From the NCBI GenBank assembly GCA_034440615.1, contig JAOTOM010004342.1, positions 1 to 64,000 of the forward strand: a DNA stretch of 64,000 bases. Direction: 5' to 3'. This document shows, piece by piece, positions 49,150 through 59,317 of this stretch; within the stretch, counting starts at the first letter, position 1; each line of letters opens with the position of its first letter. The notes below the pieces were generated by a model. It was not told where the DNA came from, did not search any database, and was given only the letters and a program-made list of their open reading frames with translations. Position numbers and translations under genes: made by a program. The DNA is from Ashinkailepas kermadecensis. Its lineage: Eukaryota > Arthropoda > Thecostraca > Neolepadidae.

Positions 49150-49536
49150 GGTGTGTGTATATAGCGTGTGGGCTAAATGGGTCACCAGGGATTTATTGTC
49201 TTCTCCAAAGTTGGGAGTAGTAATGCGCATTTCTCCATTTCACCAGCAATTAGCGTTTCGGAATTGTCTGTAGCGAGTGTCCTCCGTGGCCATCGGTGCC
49301 CTTGAGCCGTGCAGACGTCACCAATGGCACCACACCGGCCGGCAGACTACTACTCGCCGTACGACGTCAGCACGTGTCCGTCCGTGGACCAGGACCCGCT
49401 GGACAGCTGCTCGGCCGTCAACTGCTTCCACAAGTACAACGGCCATCGCAACTACTTCAACCCCAGCAAGCTGCGCTGCACTCCGGTGCCCAGGTGCGAC
49501 TCGGCCAGGCGCAGCGCTGGCTCGCTGCCCACCATG
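41868..49536 (+). CDS. Probable HAP2/GCS1-like gamete fusogen, partial gene (6 exons)
   Basis: Exons 41868-42091, 42643-42691, 46086-46183, 47206-47286, 48754-48877 and 49315-49536. The first five join in compatible phases (1-0, 0-1, 1-0, 0-0, 0-1). Family knowledge: HAP2/GCS1 is a class II membrane fusogen of gametes, with three beta-rich ectodomain domains, a stem, a TM and a tail. Seen here: FYLTVLNNGHGPVELRAS, two adjacent cysteines, then GILSPSHTTNITLLFPNL and GECEITIQYSDHS. This order (beta strand with N-x-G, VE, CC, a P-x-TT strand, then C-x-I-x-x-x-D) is that of HAP2 domain III. The stem exon carries CSAVNCFHKYNGHRNYFNPS. The assignment rests on remembered family patterns, not a search. 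The 5' exons and the TM/tail are not identified. Confidence 0.55.
42081..42275 (+). repeat. 43-bp minisatellite copying the 5' splice site, about 5 copies
   Basis: The phrase catcctcatcaag|gtgggt recurs with donors at 42092, 42135, 42178, 42221 and 42268. Spacing is 43, 43, 43 and 47 bp. Confidence 0.9.
42400..42642 (+). repeat. 33-bp minisatellite copying the 3' splice site, about 8 copies
   Basis: Units consist of tatccctt(t/g)cag|gaccaaggagtgatg, with AG at 42411, 42444, 42481, 42511, 42543, 42576, 42609 and 42642. The last four spacings are 32-33 bp. The last three upstream copies are open in the gene's frame (DQGVMCNYPLQ), so alternative acceptors would insert 11-residue cassettes. Confidence 0.9.
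42643..42691 (+). CDS. HAP2-like exon 2 (16 codons)
   Basis: Encodes DQGVMPLRREDMVLIF plus one base, between acceptor tcccttgcag and donor gtaagt at 42692. Phase 0 in and phase 1 out exactly bridge exons 1 and 3, giving VLIF-Y-LTVLNNG. Phase agreement and flanking splice consensus are the main support. Confidence 0.6.
42692..44620. other. HAP2-like intron, no further exon recognised
   Basis: Contains a ccaggggcggaagcagag phrase near 43509 that resembles the terminal motif of dispersed MITE-like repeats. A + frame at 43885-44193 (102 codons) is unmatched. Confidence 0.4.
44622..44684. repeat. (TA)n microsatellite
   Basis: About 63 bp of TA dinucleotides. Confidence 0.97.
44690..46085. other. 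Intronic; probable mobile-element fragments
   Basis: The segment 44840-45030 begins near gggtcccgccccctcac and ends near attcctgcttcgccactgg. This is the same type of end seen at 58455-58468 (ctggattcgccactgac), suggesting a MITE-like element of about 190 bp. No exon is recognised. Confidence 0.45.
46086..46183 (+). CDS. HAP2-like exon 3 (domain III start)
   Basis: After a strong pyrimidine tract and gcctgtcag, encodes (Y)LTVLNNGHGPVELRASMK and then QCCQHFSVQDAECE. Donor gtcagt at 46184. Phase 1 in, phase 0 out. The N-x-G turn, the VE and the paired cysteines match the first strands of HAP2 domain III. Confidence 0.65.
46184..47205. other. HAP2-like intron
   Basis: A C-run (46287-46300) and a G-run near 46418 flank a short segment, perhaps a small foldback element. 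Nothing else is recognised. Confidence 0.4.
47206..47286 (+). CDS. HAP2-like exon 4 (27 codons)
   Basis: Encodes SMLLIGGYMGILSPSHTTN and then ITLLFPNL, between acceptor tgtgccgcag and donor gtgagt at 47287. Phase 0 at both ends. P-S-H-TT-x-I-x-LLFP fits the middle strands of HAP2 domain III. Confidence 0.7.
47600..48423 (+). mobile_element. TIR element copy 2, about 0.82 kb
   Basis: Same family as 17020-17825. Left end ccccgtctcggcgggggg, right end ccaccgagacggcgcgg. It shares tcgcacgaaaacgaaagag, aagtgacgtcactagg and gacctcacttgaccttgac. It lies in a HAP2-like intron and encodes no protein. Confidence 0.85.
48700..48753 (+). repeat. 40-bp duplication of the exon 5 3' splice site
   Basis: The sequence ttcag|tacatctacaac occurs at 48709 and 48749 (AG ending at 48713 and 48753). 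Use of the upstream copy would read TAC ATC TAC AAC TGA, so only the downstream acceptor is productive. Confidence 0.85.
48754..48877 (+). CDS. HAP2-like exon 5 (domain III end)
   Basis: Encodes YIYNRVGECEITIQYSDHSF and then QHTIHFNTTISRHGPVSSVM. Phase 0 in. The likely donor is gtcagg at 48878 (phase 1). C-E-I-T-I-x-x-S-D matches the last strand region of HAP2 domain III. Confidence 0.65.
49077..49160. repeat. (TA)n followed by (GT)n microsatellite
   Basis: About 57 bp of TA dinucleotides followed by a short GT tract. Confidence 0.97.
49315..49536 (+). CDS. HAP2-like exon 6 (cysteine-rich stem)
   Basis: After gccgtgcag, the cysteine-rich frame reads DYYSPYDVSTCPSVDQDPLD, then SCSAVNCFHKYNGHRNYFNP and SKLRCTPVPRC, ending LPTM at donor gtgagt (49537). 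This frame needs phase 0 entry, but exon 5 leaves in phase 1. Phase 1 entry gives DVTNGTTPAG for the first eleven codons, then an unlikely cysteine-free frame. Either an intervening exon is missed, or there is a 1-base indel in the GC-rich stretch near 49345. Confidence 0.6.
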
Positions 49537-49555
49537 GTGAGTGGTGCGTACGGGC

Positions 49556-50350
49556 AGTGTCTGCCGGGCACTGCTGTGTCTGTCGGGCACTGCTTGCATG
49601 TAGACACAGCAGTGCTCGGCAGCCGAGCACTGCTGTGTCCACCGAGCACTGCTGTGTCTGCCGAACACTGCTGTGTCTGTCGGGCACTGCGATGTCTGCC
49701 GAGCACTGCTGTGTTTGCCGATCACTGCTGTGTCTGCCGAGCATTGCTGTGTCTGCCGAGCACTGCTGTGTCTGCCGAACACTGCTGTGTCTGTCGGGCA
49801 CTGCGATGTCTGCCGAGCACTGCTGTGTCTGCCGAGCACTGCTGTGTCTGCCGAGCACTGCTGTGTCTGCCGAGCACTGCTGTGTCTGTCGGGCACTGCT
49901 GTGTCTGCCGGGCACTGCTGTGTCTGCCGAGCACTGCTGTGTCTGCCGGGCACTGCTGTGTCTGCAGAACACTGCTGTCTGCCGAGCACTGCTGTGTCTA
50001 CAGGGCACTGCTGTATTTGCCAAGCACTGCTGTGTCTGCCTAGCACTCCTGTGTCTGCCGAGCATTGTTGTGTCTGCCGAGCATTGCTGTATTTGCCAAG
50101 CACTGCTATGTCTGCCGATCACTGCTGTGTCTGCCGAGAACTGCTGTGTCTGTCGGGCACTGCTGTCTGTCGGGTACTGCTGTGTCTGCCGAACACTGCT
50201 GTGTCTGCCGAGCAGTGCTGTGTCTGCCGAGCACTGCTGTGTCTGCCGAACACTGCCGTGCCTGCCGAGCACTGCTGTGTCTGCCGGGCACTGCGGTGTC
50301 TGCCGAGCACTGCTGTGTCTGCCGAGCACTGCTGTGTCTGTCGGGCACTG
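49556..50350. repeat. 19-bp minisatellite, about 40 copies
   Basis: Unit tgtctgccgagcactgctg, beginning about 20 bp after the exon 6 donor. All frames are open (SAEHCCVCRALLCLP and similar), giving spurious cysteine-rich ORFs of up to 357 codons. Confidence 0.95.
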
Positions 50351-50865
50351 CTGTGTCTGTGTCTGCTGAGCAGTGTTGTGTGTCTGTGTCTGCTGAGCAG
50401 TGTTGTGTGTCTGTGTCTGAGCAGTGTTGTGTTTCTGTGTCTGTAGGGCACTGCTGTGTCTGTGTAGGCCGAGCTGTACTGTGTACCTGTGTCTGCTGAG
50501 CAGTGTTGTGTGTCTGTGTCTGAGCAGTGTTGTGTGTCTGTGTCTGCTGAGCAGTGTTGTGTGTCTGTGTCTGAGCAGTGTTGTGTGTCTGTGTCTGAGC
50601 AGTGTTGTGTGTCTGTGTCTGAGCAGTGTTGTGTGTCTGTGTCTGCTGAGCAGTGTTGTGTGTCTGTGTCTGAGCAGTGTTGTGTGTCTGTGTCTGAGCA
50701 GGGTTGTGTGTCTGTGTCTGAGCAGTGTTGTGTGTCTGTGTCTGCTGAGCAGTGTTGTGTGTCTGTGTCTGAGCAGTGTTGTGTGTCTGTGTCTGCTGAG
50801 CAGTGTTGTGTGTCTGTGTCTGCTGAGCAGTGTTGTGTGTCTGTGTCTGCTGAGTAGTGTTGCTC
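50350..50865. repeat. 24/27-bp minisatellite derived from the preceding array
   Basis: Units tgtgtctgagcagtgttgtg with or without an extra ctgctgag block. The boundary with the 19-bp array is sharp near 50350. Confidence 0.93.
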
Positions 50866-51540
50866 GTCTGCGAGCGATGCAGTAATCAATTCTTACAAAA
50901 CTGACGTAGTCAATGACATGAAAATGCTGAAATCGGTAAGAGACGCACGTGGGTTTCTTGGAATGATATTACAGAAGATACGTGCTAGGTTTCAGTAAGT
51001 TAGGAAACGCATCGCAGCCATGGCAAGGCAATATGCAAAATTGCACTGGAATTTCGAGGCTCAGCAAGCCTTCGACGCTTTTAAACAATGTCTGGTATAG
51101 GCTCCAATATTGTCATTTCCGAACATGCCATGAGCGCTTGGTTTATATGCAGCCTGTTCCGTTACTCTATACAAGTAGTCAGTCGGAGCTGGAGCCCTCC
51201 CAACTGAATAGGATCCTCCACCCTGGTTACAAGCTTACCTGCATAGCTGCGGCTAGAGTACCTAGCTCTGGTTTGTTATTTCACGCTAGATGGCAGGAAC
51301 AGTAGCTTCTTCGTCATACCCTGCGGACATTACACATTGCTATTGGCTGAGAATGTGGGAGGAGTCTGATGGTGCAACGTTGGGAGCAGTTGTCGTCATC
51401 CGTTTCACAGCCTCCGCACCTCCCAGCAAGCATTTGCATCGAGCCGATGGGCGTTGCATGGAAAGAATCAACTTAAAATGGCACCCGCCCATGCTTCCCC
51501 CCTTGGACAGTTCCTGCGCCGCCGTCTGGGCGTAGGAAGT
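50866..51540. other. Unannotated
   Basis: No exon, repeat or mobile element is recognised. Confidence 0.4.
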
Positions 51541-51905
51541 TGAAGCCCCTCCCGGAGCTGAAACTGCAACAGTCCTGGGAGACACCTCCCCTTCCGGAGA
51601 TGCCGCTCAGCAGTCCTGGGGAGGCACCTCCTCTCTCGGAGATGCCGCTCAGCAGTCCTGGGAAGGCACCTCCCTTCCCGGGGATACCGCTGCAGGAGTT
51701 CTGGGAGACACCTTCCCTCGCGGAGATGCGCTCAGTGGTCCTGGGGAAGCACCTCCCTTCCCGGAGATACCGCTGCAGAAGTTCTGGGAGACATCCCATC
51801 TCTCCGATATTTTTGTAGGAAAAGTCCCGACAGAGACACTTCTTCCGGAGATCCCGCTGCTGAAGGACCGACAGACACGTCTCTCCTCCCGGAGGTAACG
51901 CCACA
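51541..51905. repeat. About 48-bp degenerate minisatellite
   Basis: Six to seven imperfect units containing ggagatgccgctcagcag and tcctggg(g/a)aggcacctcc. Both strands are largely open because the period is close to a multiple of three. Confidence 0.8.
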
Positions 51906-53629
51906 GCAGCAGTCCGAAGTCACGTCACCTCTTGGGGACACAACCCAGGATGTTTAGCATGCAATGACTTCACTGCCGGCAACGCTCAGCGCCACCCCTC
52001 GGCCTTGCCCCTCGGCCGGGGGAGATTTCATTCGCACGTGTTCCGACTTCGTGCTCTCTGTCCTCTTCCAAGTTGGCGGGCAATTCATATTTTCCCCCTT
52101 CTATCTGCGAGCACCAGCCCACTTCATGTTCGCAGGTACCCTTCCAGCCCACTTCATGTTCACGGGCACCTCCTCCAGCCCACTTCATGTTCGCAGGTAG
52201 CTCCTACAACCTATGACCACCTTGGCCACGCACCAGCCAGCTGTGGCAGAGGATGTGATGCCAACAGAGGCAGGGGGTGTGATGCCAACTGTGGCAGGGG
52301 ATGTGATGTGCCCACACGTGTGCCAAACTGCGACATGCCGGCGGCCAAGACATCGGACAATACCATTATAGCAGTAGGGTTTGTTTTGCATCACCAGCTT
52401 TCATTTTGGCAACATCAGCTTCTTTATTTGTAGCAGCAACTATAATGAGGATGTGGATGGGAATTTTACGAGTTATAGGCGGTATAGACATGATTGGCGA
52501 TATAGCTTATCTATCCAAAAAGCGCACATTGACAGAAGCATTTGCGAAATGAATTCTGTGGGACTAATCTGGGTGCGTATACCACGCGATAACACAAAGC
52601 TAATGTCAATTTTTGGCTGATCATTGCTGAGCGATTGATCCCAAATCAGGAAAGTCAGAGTTAAGCTAACTCGCATTACAGTTTGTCATCATAGATCATG
52701 CACAAGAGCCGTCCATTTGTCGCAGGAACACGACATACACAGCATACAGCCCTGTGCACGCCTGTCCCTCATATTGTAGTACGTGAAGCAAGAACATTAA
52801 CCAATTCACCGTCTGCTGTTGGTGTGCTTGTGTCAGCCCGTTCTGTACTTACGCATCGGCATCAACTGGATTTTCAATACGCCTTCCATTGCCAGTCCAA
52901 CAGCCTACTATGCGTAATCACACATTTTATCGAGCCGCCGTAGCTTATCGGTCGTATTTGCCCGTACATTGTGGCAAGTTCAAACTACTGAATATTCAAG
53001 ATGTAATTTGCGTAATGTAAGCCACATTTCTACCCCACGTGCAATAAATTCCGAATCATAATGATAATGATCTACATAGGTGAACAGAATGATCAGTTCG
53101 TTCCAAGAACATTCAACTTCTATTTCCTCAGTGTAACCACCACTCGAGTAGAGCGCCGCTGACGAGATTACGCTGGATGTGGACGAGTCTTGAACCCACG
53201 CCCTTGCATTTCCTTCATAGGTACGATGGGTGGTCCAGCATAAGCTCTCCAGACAGAACAATCCTCTGACATTTCCGGCCATGTGCATGCAGTATTATAT
53301 TGTCTTCTTGCATGCGTTGTGTGATATTAAGAAGCGACAAAGACCAGCAGTTGGCATCACAAACACGATGGCAGGCTATCCAAACTCATCCAACAAGAAA
53401 ACAAAGCGAATGCGTTGAAAAAGTCTGCTGATTTAGCGAAGGTATGTACAGCCTGTATCCAATGAATTCAGTGCTTGCTTGCATTGCAGTGCATTGGAGC
53501 AGCGTAGTAGCAAAACTTTCATGTCGTATTTTTATCAGTGTGAAGCGTGACAATGTCGTGATTGAGCCATCCGTGTCCGAAGAGCGTTTGAGCCGCAGCA
53601 CCACGGCTGCCGCAATGCAGCTGAACCAG
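51906..53629. other. Unannotated, with two short tandem repeats
   Basis: Three copies of agcccacttcatgttcgcag (52109-52197) contain an acceptor-like ttcgcag|gta. Three 24-bp copies of gtgatgccaactgtggcagg lie at 52256-52310. Past the latter an open stretch encodes CDVPTRVPNCDMPAAK, which may be an exon but lacks a clear donor. Confidence 0.4.
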
Positions 53630-54003
53630 CTGCACCACAGCCAGCTGTCAGCTGCACTATAGCCAGCTGTCAGCTGCACCACAGCCAGCTGTGAGCTGCA
53701 CTATAGCCAGCTGTAAGCTGCACCACAGTCAGCTGTCAGCTGCACCACAGCCAGCTGTCAGCTGCACTATAGCCAGCTGTCAGCTGCACCACAGCCAGCT
53801 GCGGGCTGCACTATAGCCAGCTGCCAGCTGCACTATAGCCAGCTGCACTATAGCCAGCTGCCAGCTGCACCACAGCCAGCTGCCGGCTGCACCACAGTCA
53901 GCTGTCAGCTGCACCACAGCCAGCTGTCAGCTGCACCACAGCCAGCTGCCAGCTGCACTATAGCCAGCTGTCAGCTGCACCACAGCCAGCTGCACCACAG
54001 CAC
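53618..54003. repeat. 19-bp minisatellite rich in CAGCTG, about 20 copies
   Basis: Units ccagctgtcagctgcacca and ccagctgtcagctgcactat, each holding one or two CAGCTG palindromes. Confidence 0.93.
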
Positions 54004-54359
54004 GATCACGTGTGATGCCGCTGCAAAGAGCGCCTCCATCACGCAAAGTAGCATGCTCGCATCCTTGAGTAAGTTTCCACAAAGATGGCTACAAGGCTCT
54101 TCCTGAAACCGGCTTAGGATTTCCGTACGTGCCATGTGCGTGACTGAGTGCAACCACCACGCCAGGGAAGGACACTGCCCTCTCTATCCTCGCTGATTCA
54201 ACACGCAATTGGCGCTGAACTCAACTGCGAAGCGTCCAAGCTCTCACCCGAAGGAAACGAAAATCGACAGATTGCCACCTGGCTGCGTGCGCTGTATAAA
54301 TGGATTAAAATGACGATATATTTAGGGATTATGTCGGCTTAGCGCACTGTCTGTGTCAG

Positions 54360-54442
54360 TGCGCTCGTGCGGCACGAGGTGCCGCTTCGTACACTGTCAC
54401 ACGTGCCTCGTGGACCACGTGGACTGTCCAGCGACACGTGCG
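54360..54442 (+). CDS. Candidate exon, cysteine-rich (27 codons)
   Basis: Between acceptor tgtctgtgtcag and donor gtcagc, one frame (phase 1 in, 0 out) encodes RSCGTRCRFVHCHTCLVDHV and then DCPATRA, with five cysteines. It lies on the same strand downstream of the HAP2-like exons and could be part of that gene's stem or tail. Support is only splice consensus and composition. Confidence 0.35.
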
Positions 54443-54856
54443 GTCAGCGACGTGGTGGCACGTTCAACATCTGCCATGGGCGTTTCGCCGAATATTAGAG
54501 CCACCCTCACACGTCCGTGGAATAGTTGTTGAATCTTCATCTCCTACTACGGTGGATGCTACCGCGGAGTTGAATCTGGAGGGGTGCTACCACGCGGTGG
54601 CCCGCTTGTTTATTTCGACAGAATGCACACAGGATGGTTGGGAACGTCGTCAGGCCTCCGACTTCCAACATGCACGATTCGGAAGTCGCTCGGGAGAAGT
54701 ATCGCGGGGGGGGGGGATGGGCGGAATCCTCCCCGTTTCCGCGCGCGCAGGCCAGGCGTTGGTGGTGTTCGTACAGCGTGCTGGACAGCATGCTGACGGC
54801 GGTCGGTGCAGTCTTCTGGTCGGCTCAACCCAGGAGCCAACCTGTCACACAAATCG
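54443..54856. other. Unannotated
   Basis: A hydrophobic stretch (VLDSMLTAVGAVFW, 54778-54820) follows a weak acceptor (tcgtacag) and may be part of a TM-bearing exon. The evidence is insufficient to call it. Confidence 0.3.
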
Positions 54857-55225
54857 GCTCTTGTCCGCGTCCGTGTCCGTGTTGTCCGTGTCCGTGTCCG
54901 TGTCCGTGTTGTCCGTGTTATCCGTGTTGTCCGTGTTGTCCGTGTTGTCCGTGTTGTCCGTGTTGTCCGTGTTCGTGTTGTTCGTGTTGTCCGTGTTGTC
55001 CGTGTTGTCCGTGTTGTCCGTGTTGTCCGTGTCCGTGTTGTCCGTGTTGTCCGTGTTGTCCGTGTTGTCCGTGTCCGTGTTGTCCGTGTCCGTGTTGTCC
55101 CTGTCCGTGTTGTTCGTGTTGTCCGTGTTCGTGTTGTCCGTGTTCCCCGTGTCCGTGTTGTCCGTGTTGTCCGTGTTGTCCGTATCCATGTTATCCGTGC
55201 TCTCCGTGTCCGTGTTGTCCGTGTC
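54857..55225. repeat. 9-bp/6-bp minisatellite (tccgtgttg / tccgtg)
   Basis: Mixed units of tccgtgttg and tccgtg over about 370 bp. The three frames read as Val-Leu-Ser, Cys-Pro-Cys or Arg-Val-Val repeats; none is taken as real. Confidence 0.95.
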
Positions 55226-55809
55226 GTCTGTGTGGGCGGCCATGAGTCCGGCTCTGGGCCCGCTCAGGCGTGAGGTGCAGCGCCACAAATGCGCGGCAGC
55301 AGTCTCGCCACATCAGGGAGCTCTGTCGGACTAGTTGTGGGGGGGGGGGACGCCGCAGTGACCACAAGTTTACAAATGCTGAGATTTGTCGGCTGAAAAA
55401 TCAGGAGGCAAGGTGCAAGAGGCAGTTGCAGCAGCAAATATTGCAGGCGGCTCAAATGTGTTCACCCTTTAAGCTGAATTTCGTCACATTTCGGAATATT
55501 CATAGTATTCTTATGATGGTCTTGCAGGCAAAATGCAGCATCATTTTAAGCTAAAAATGGCCGAATTTCAGAAATTTCATAGTATCATTATGATCGCCTT
55601 GCACGTAAAAGTCGGTCCAAGACCCTCTCGCGATCCGATCCCAAATCCATGTCGTTTCTTTTCCACCAAGTACCAAGATTCCCAGCAAACCATTCCTCGA
55701 GAAAACTAGAAGACGAGAAAACTTTTCGCCAACACCAGCTACTACTCCACCGAAACCAGAAAAAGATGGATGCCTGGCACCGGCTGCGGCGGTGTCAGGC
55801 AGTGGATCG
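55226..55809. other. Unannotated; possible exon end at 55809
   Basis: The sequence just before the donor-like gtgagt at 55810 is open in several frames (for example TTPPKPEKDGCLAPAAAVSG). By analogy with the confirmed splice-site arrays it may be an exon end, but no family is recognised. Confidence 0.3.
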
Positions 55810-57715
55810 GTGAGTCTGCCGACACAGGAGCGGCACAGACGACGGGTCAGTGAGCCGACACAGGAGCGGCACAGACGACGGGTCAGTGAGCCGGACACAG
55901 GACCGGCACAGACGACGGGTCAGTGAGCCGACACAGGAGCGGCACAGACGACGGGTCGGTGAGCCGACACAGGAGCGGCACAGACGACGGGTCGGTGAGT
56001 CCGCCGGACACAGGAGCGGCACAGACGACGGGTCGGTGAGCCGACACAGGAGCGGCACAGACGACGGGTCAGTGAGCCGACACAGGAGCGGCACAGACGA
56101 CGGGTCAGTGAGCCGACACAGGAGCGGCACAGACGACGGGTCAGTGAGCCGACACAGGAGCGGCACAGACGACGGGTCAGTGAGCCGACACAGGAGCGGC
56201 ACAGACGACGGGTCAGTGAGCCGGACACAGGAGCGGCACAGACGACGGGTCAGTGAGCCGACACAGGAGCGGCACAGACGACGGGTCGGTGAGCCGACAC
56301 AGGGTCGGCACAGACGACGGGTCGGTGAGCCGGACACAAGAGCGGCACAGACGACGGGTCAGTGAGCCGACACAGGAGCGGCACAGACGATGGGTCAGTG
56401 AGCCGACACAGGAGCGGCACAGACGACGGGTCAGTGAGCCGGACACAGGAGCGGCACAGACGACGGGTCAGTGAGCCGACACAGGAGCGGCACAGACGAC
56501 GGGTCAGTGAGCCGACACAGGAGCGGCACAGACGACGGGTCAGTGAGCCGACACAGGAGCGGCACAGACGACGGGTCGGTGAGCCGACACAGGAGCGGCA
56601 CAGACGACGGGCCAGTGAGCCGACACAGGAGCGACACAGACGACGGGTCAGTGAGCCGGACGCAGGAGCGGCACAGACGACGGGTCAGTGAGCCGACACA
56701 GGAGCGGCACAGACGACGGGTCAGTGAGTGCGCCGACACAGGAGCGGCACAGACGACGGGTCAGTGAGCCGGACACAGGAGCGGCACAGACGACGGGTCA
56801 GTGAGCCGACACAGGAGCGGCACAGACGACGGGTCAGTGAGCCGACACAGGAGCGGCACAGACGACGGGTCAGTGAGCCGACACAGGAGCGGCACAGACG
56901 ACGGGTCAGTGAGCCGACACAGGAGCGGCACAGACGACGGGTCGGTGAGCCGACACAGGAGCGACACAGACGACGGGTCGGTGAGCCGACACAGGAGCGG
57001 CACAGACGACGGGCCAGTGAGCCGACACAGGAGCGGCACAGACGTCGGGTCGGTGAGCCGGACACAGGAGCGGCACAGACGACGGGTCAGTGAGCCGACA
57101 CAGGAGCGGCACAGACGACGGGTCAGTGAGCCGGACACAGGAGCGGCACAGACGACGGGTCAGTGAGCCGGACACAGGAGCGGCACAGACGACGGGTCGG
57201 TGAGCCGGACACAGGAGCGGCACAGACGACGGGTCAGTGAGCCGGACACAGGAGCGGCACAGACGACGGGTCGGTGAGTCCGCCGACACAGGAGCGGCAC
57301 AGACGACGGGTCAGTGAGCCGACACAGGAGCGGCACAGACGACGGGTCAGTGAGCCGACACAGGAGCGGCACAGACGACGGGTCAGTGAGCCGACACAGG
57401 AGCGGCACAGACGACGGGTCAGTGAGCCGGACACAGGAGCGGCACAGACGACGGGTCAGTGAGCCGGACACAGGAGCGGCACAGACGACGGGTCAGTGAG
57501 CCGACACAGGAGCGGCACAGACGACGGGTCGGTGAGCCGACACAGGAGCGGCACAGACGACGGGTCAGTGAGCCGACACAGGAGCGGCACAGACGACGGG
57601 TCGGTGAGCCGACACAGGAGCGGCACAGACGACGGGTCGGTGAGTGCGCCGACACGGGATCGGCACAGACGACGGGTCGGTGAGCCGACACAGGGTCGGC
57701 ACAGACGACGGGTCA
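55810..57715 (+). repeat. 36/37-bp minisatellite with a gtgagc donor in every unit, about 52 copies
   Basis: Unit gtgagccgacacaggagcgg plus cacagacgacgggtca. The first unit reads gtgagtctgccgacac, a better donor. 36-bp units preserve frame and 37-bp units (ccggacac) shift it. The array ends at the unique sequence starting aaggctgtcgtcggcctcgg. Confidence 0.95.
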
Positions 57716-58239
57716 AGGCTGTCGTCGGCCTCGGCTCGACTTGGACTCGTGTCGGCGAGTGTGTGGTGAGCCGATCGGCGCCGCCTGCCCATTGCAGCCC
57801 CGGGTGAACGCAGGTCGTGGCTCATAAATCCAGTTTTACGACCGACTTCGACAACTATGCTCGTATTGCACCGCGTATGCTATCGGCCGCCAATTAGTTT
57901 CACTTACAGACGTGCGGCATGCCGCCAACCTCGGTGGTATTGCTAACGATTTTCCCCATGCTAAATGGAGGGCGATGAAAAACAGCATGAATGAAGAGCG
58001 TCATAAATCAAGAATCAAAGTTGTACGAGACACCCATCGAAGTTGTGCGAACAATTCGACAAACATCTAAAAAGCATGTATTTGACGACTAGGGCGAAAG
58101 AGAAACAGTTCCTTTTATCAATGCAACGGAGATGGACCGGGGAATGCAAATTGGCAAGACCTGTTCGTTTTCGACATATGCATCAAAGCGCAATACCACC
58201 AAATCCCTCCACGCACACAAACAACTTACGACAGTGACC
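57716..58239. other. Unannotated
   Basis: A short open segment to gtgagc at about 57768 could be an exon end. No support beyond that. Confidence 0.3.
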
Positions 58240-58244
58240 TTACT

Positions 58245-58470
58245 TTGCAGAGCACTTCGCACAAAGGCGCTGCCAGTGGGGCGTGAGGGGAGTGAGGCAT
58301 GCCCCCTGGCAACCAAAAAGTGCACTGGATGAAAGAATATATTTTGTGATTTTCACCACTGAAAACCAAGCTTTTTGTCTGCGCGTGAAACATGCCGAAA
58401 GTGTTCCCAGTTTTATGACATTGTTTGGGGTTAAGCCGCCCATAAGAAAATCCTGGATTCGCCACTGACT
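58245..58470. mobile_element. MITE-like dispersed repeat
   Basis: Ends in aagaaaatcctggattcgcc plus actga, a terminal phrase also present (in variant or complementary form) near 16583, 32759, 43510 and 45010. The left part is ggcgctgccagtggggcgtg. It has no coding capacity. Confidence 0.5.
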
Positions 58471-59317
58471 TCGCAATCCTAATTAGCGCTTCCCATGTTG
58501 AACACGCCGAACCCAGAGCTTTCGGGCAGACGGATCGCGGAAGTGGAGGATTTTTGTTTGTTTGTTGCAGCTTCTTTCCAGCTCTGCAAATCCCCGTGCT
58601 GCTTTTGCACGGTCGCACACGTCTGTGCAGCTCCAATGCTCTCCAGATGGCATTTGTCACACGTCATGCATTTCCACCACCGGAGGACCTAGCCGATTCG
58701 TTCCGCTTAGTGGGGTATCCCTCGACTGAAAATGTCGTCCCACGTATAGAGAGCATCCTGGTGTAACGCAGGCCTGTATACCATATAGTCATACGTCATG
58801 TCCCGTATTTCCGGAAACCTGCTCAAATCATCACACGACGTATATGAGTCGTCTAGGGCACCTCTTCAGTTTGGCCAAGTCTCCATTCCTTGTTTTCTCT
58901 TCTGCCGAGCGCACCTGTACTTTGGTGGTCAGGTTTTGGTGCGAAAACGCTTTCTGGTCAGAAGCCCACCTTTTCACCAATTCCGTCATTTTTCGACCTT
59001 CCTTTTTAAAATCTTTTGAAACGGCTGTCCCTGCCTGGATCCACTGGCTCCCCTTTAAGGCCCGGTTCGAAGTTTATGCTGCCCACGGATCCATCCGGAT
59101 CCAGGCTGTGGATAGAAGCATTCAGCCTGACAGCTTGACCGGATCCATATTCTTCAGCTGGGGGTCGGCTGTGATGCCAAAGTCGCCGAACTTGAAAACG
59201 TCCCGACGTTGCTCCTGCCAGCCTGCCGCCATTCTATTTAGCATCACACCCAGACCAACAGCAGAGACGCGCGCTTTGTGAGCAGCGTGGTAGCCTTTTT
59301 AGCCCATCGTCGTCGTC
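58471..59317. other. Unannotated
   Basis: A 145-codon + frame (58844-59281) and short minus frames are open but unmatched. See the rejected list for a DFG-like motif here. Confidence 0.4.

Noticed and set aside
49318..50889. Cysteine-rich ORFs (SAEHCCVCRALLCLP repeats)
   Set aside because: 19-bp and 24/27-bp arrays; open in every frame, so no coding claim.
52290..52370. Exon encoding CDVPTRVPNCDMPAAK
   Set aside because: The acceptor-like cag is itself part of a 24-bp repeat and there is no clear donor downstream; left unassigned.
54778..54830. TM-like exon (VLDSMLTAVGAVFW) for the HAP2-like gene
   Set aside because: The acceptor is weak, no donor can be fixed before the tccgtgttg array, and the hydrophobic stretch is short.
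59140..59280. Minus-strand kinase-like motif (VFKFGDFGITADP)
   Set aside because: A DFG-like string occurs, but a stop follows within about 15 codons and no catalytic HRD loop or other kinase subdomain is seen nearby.
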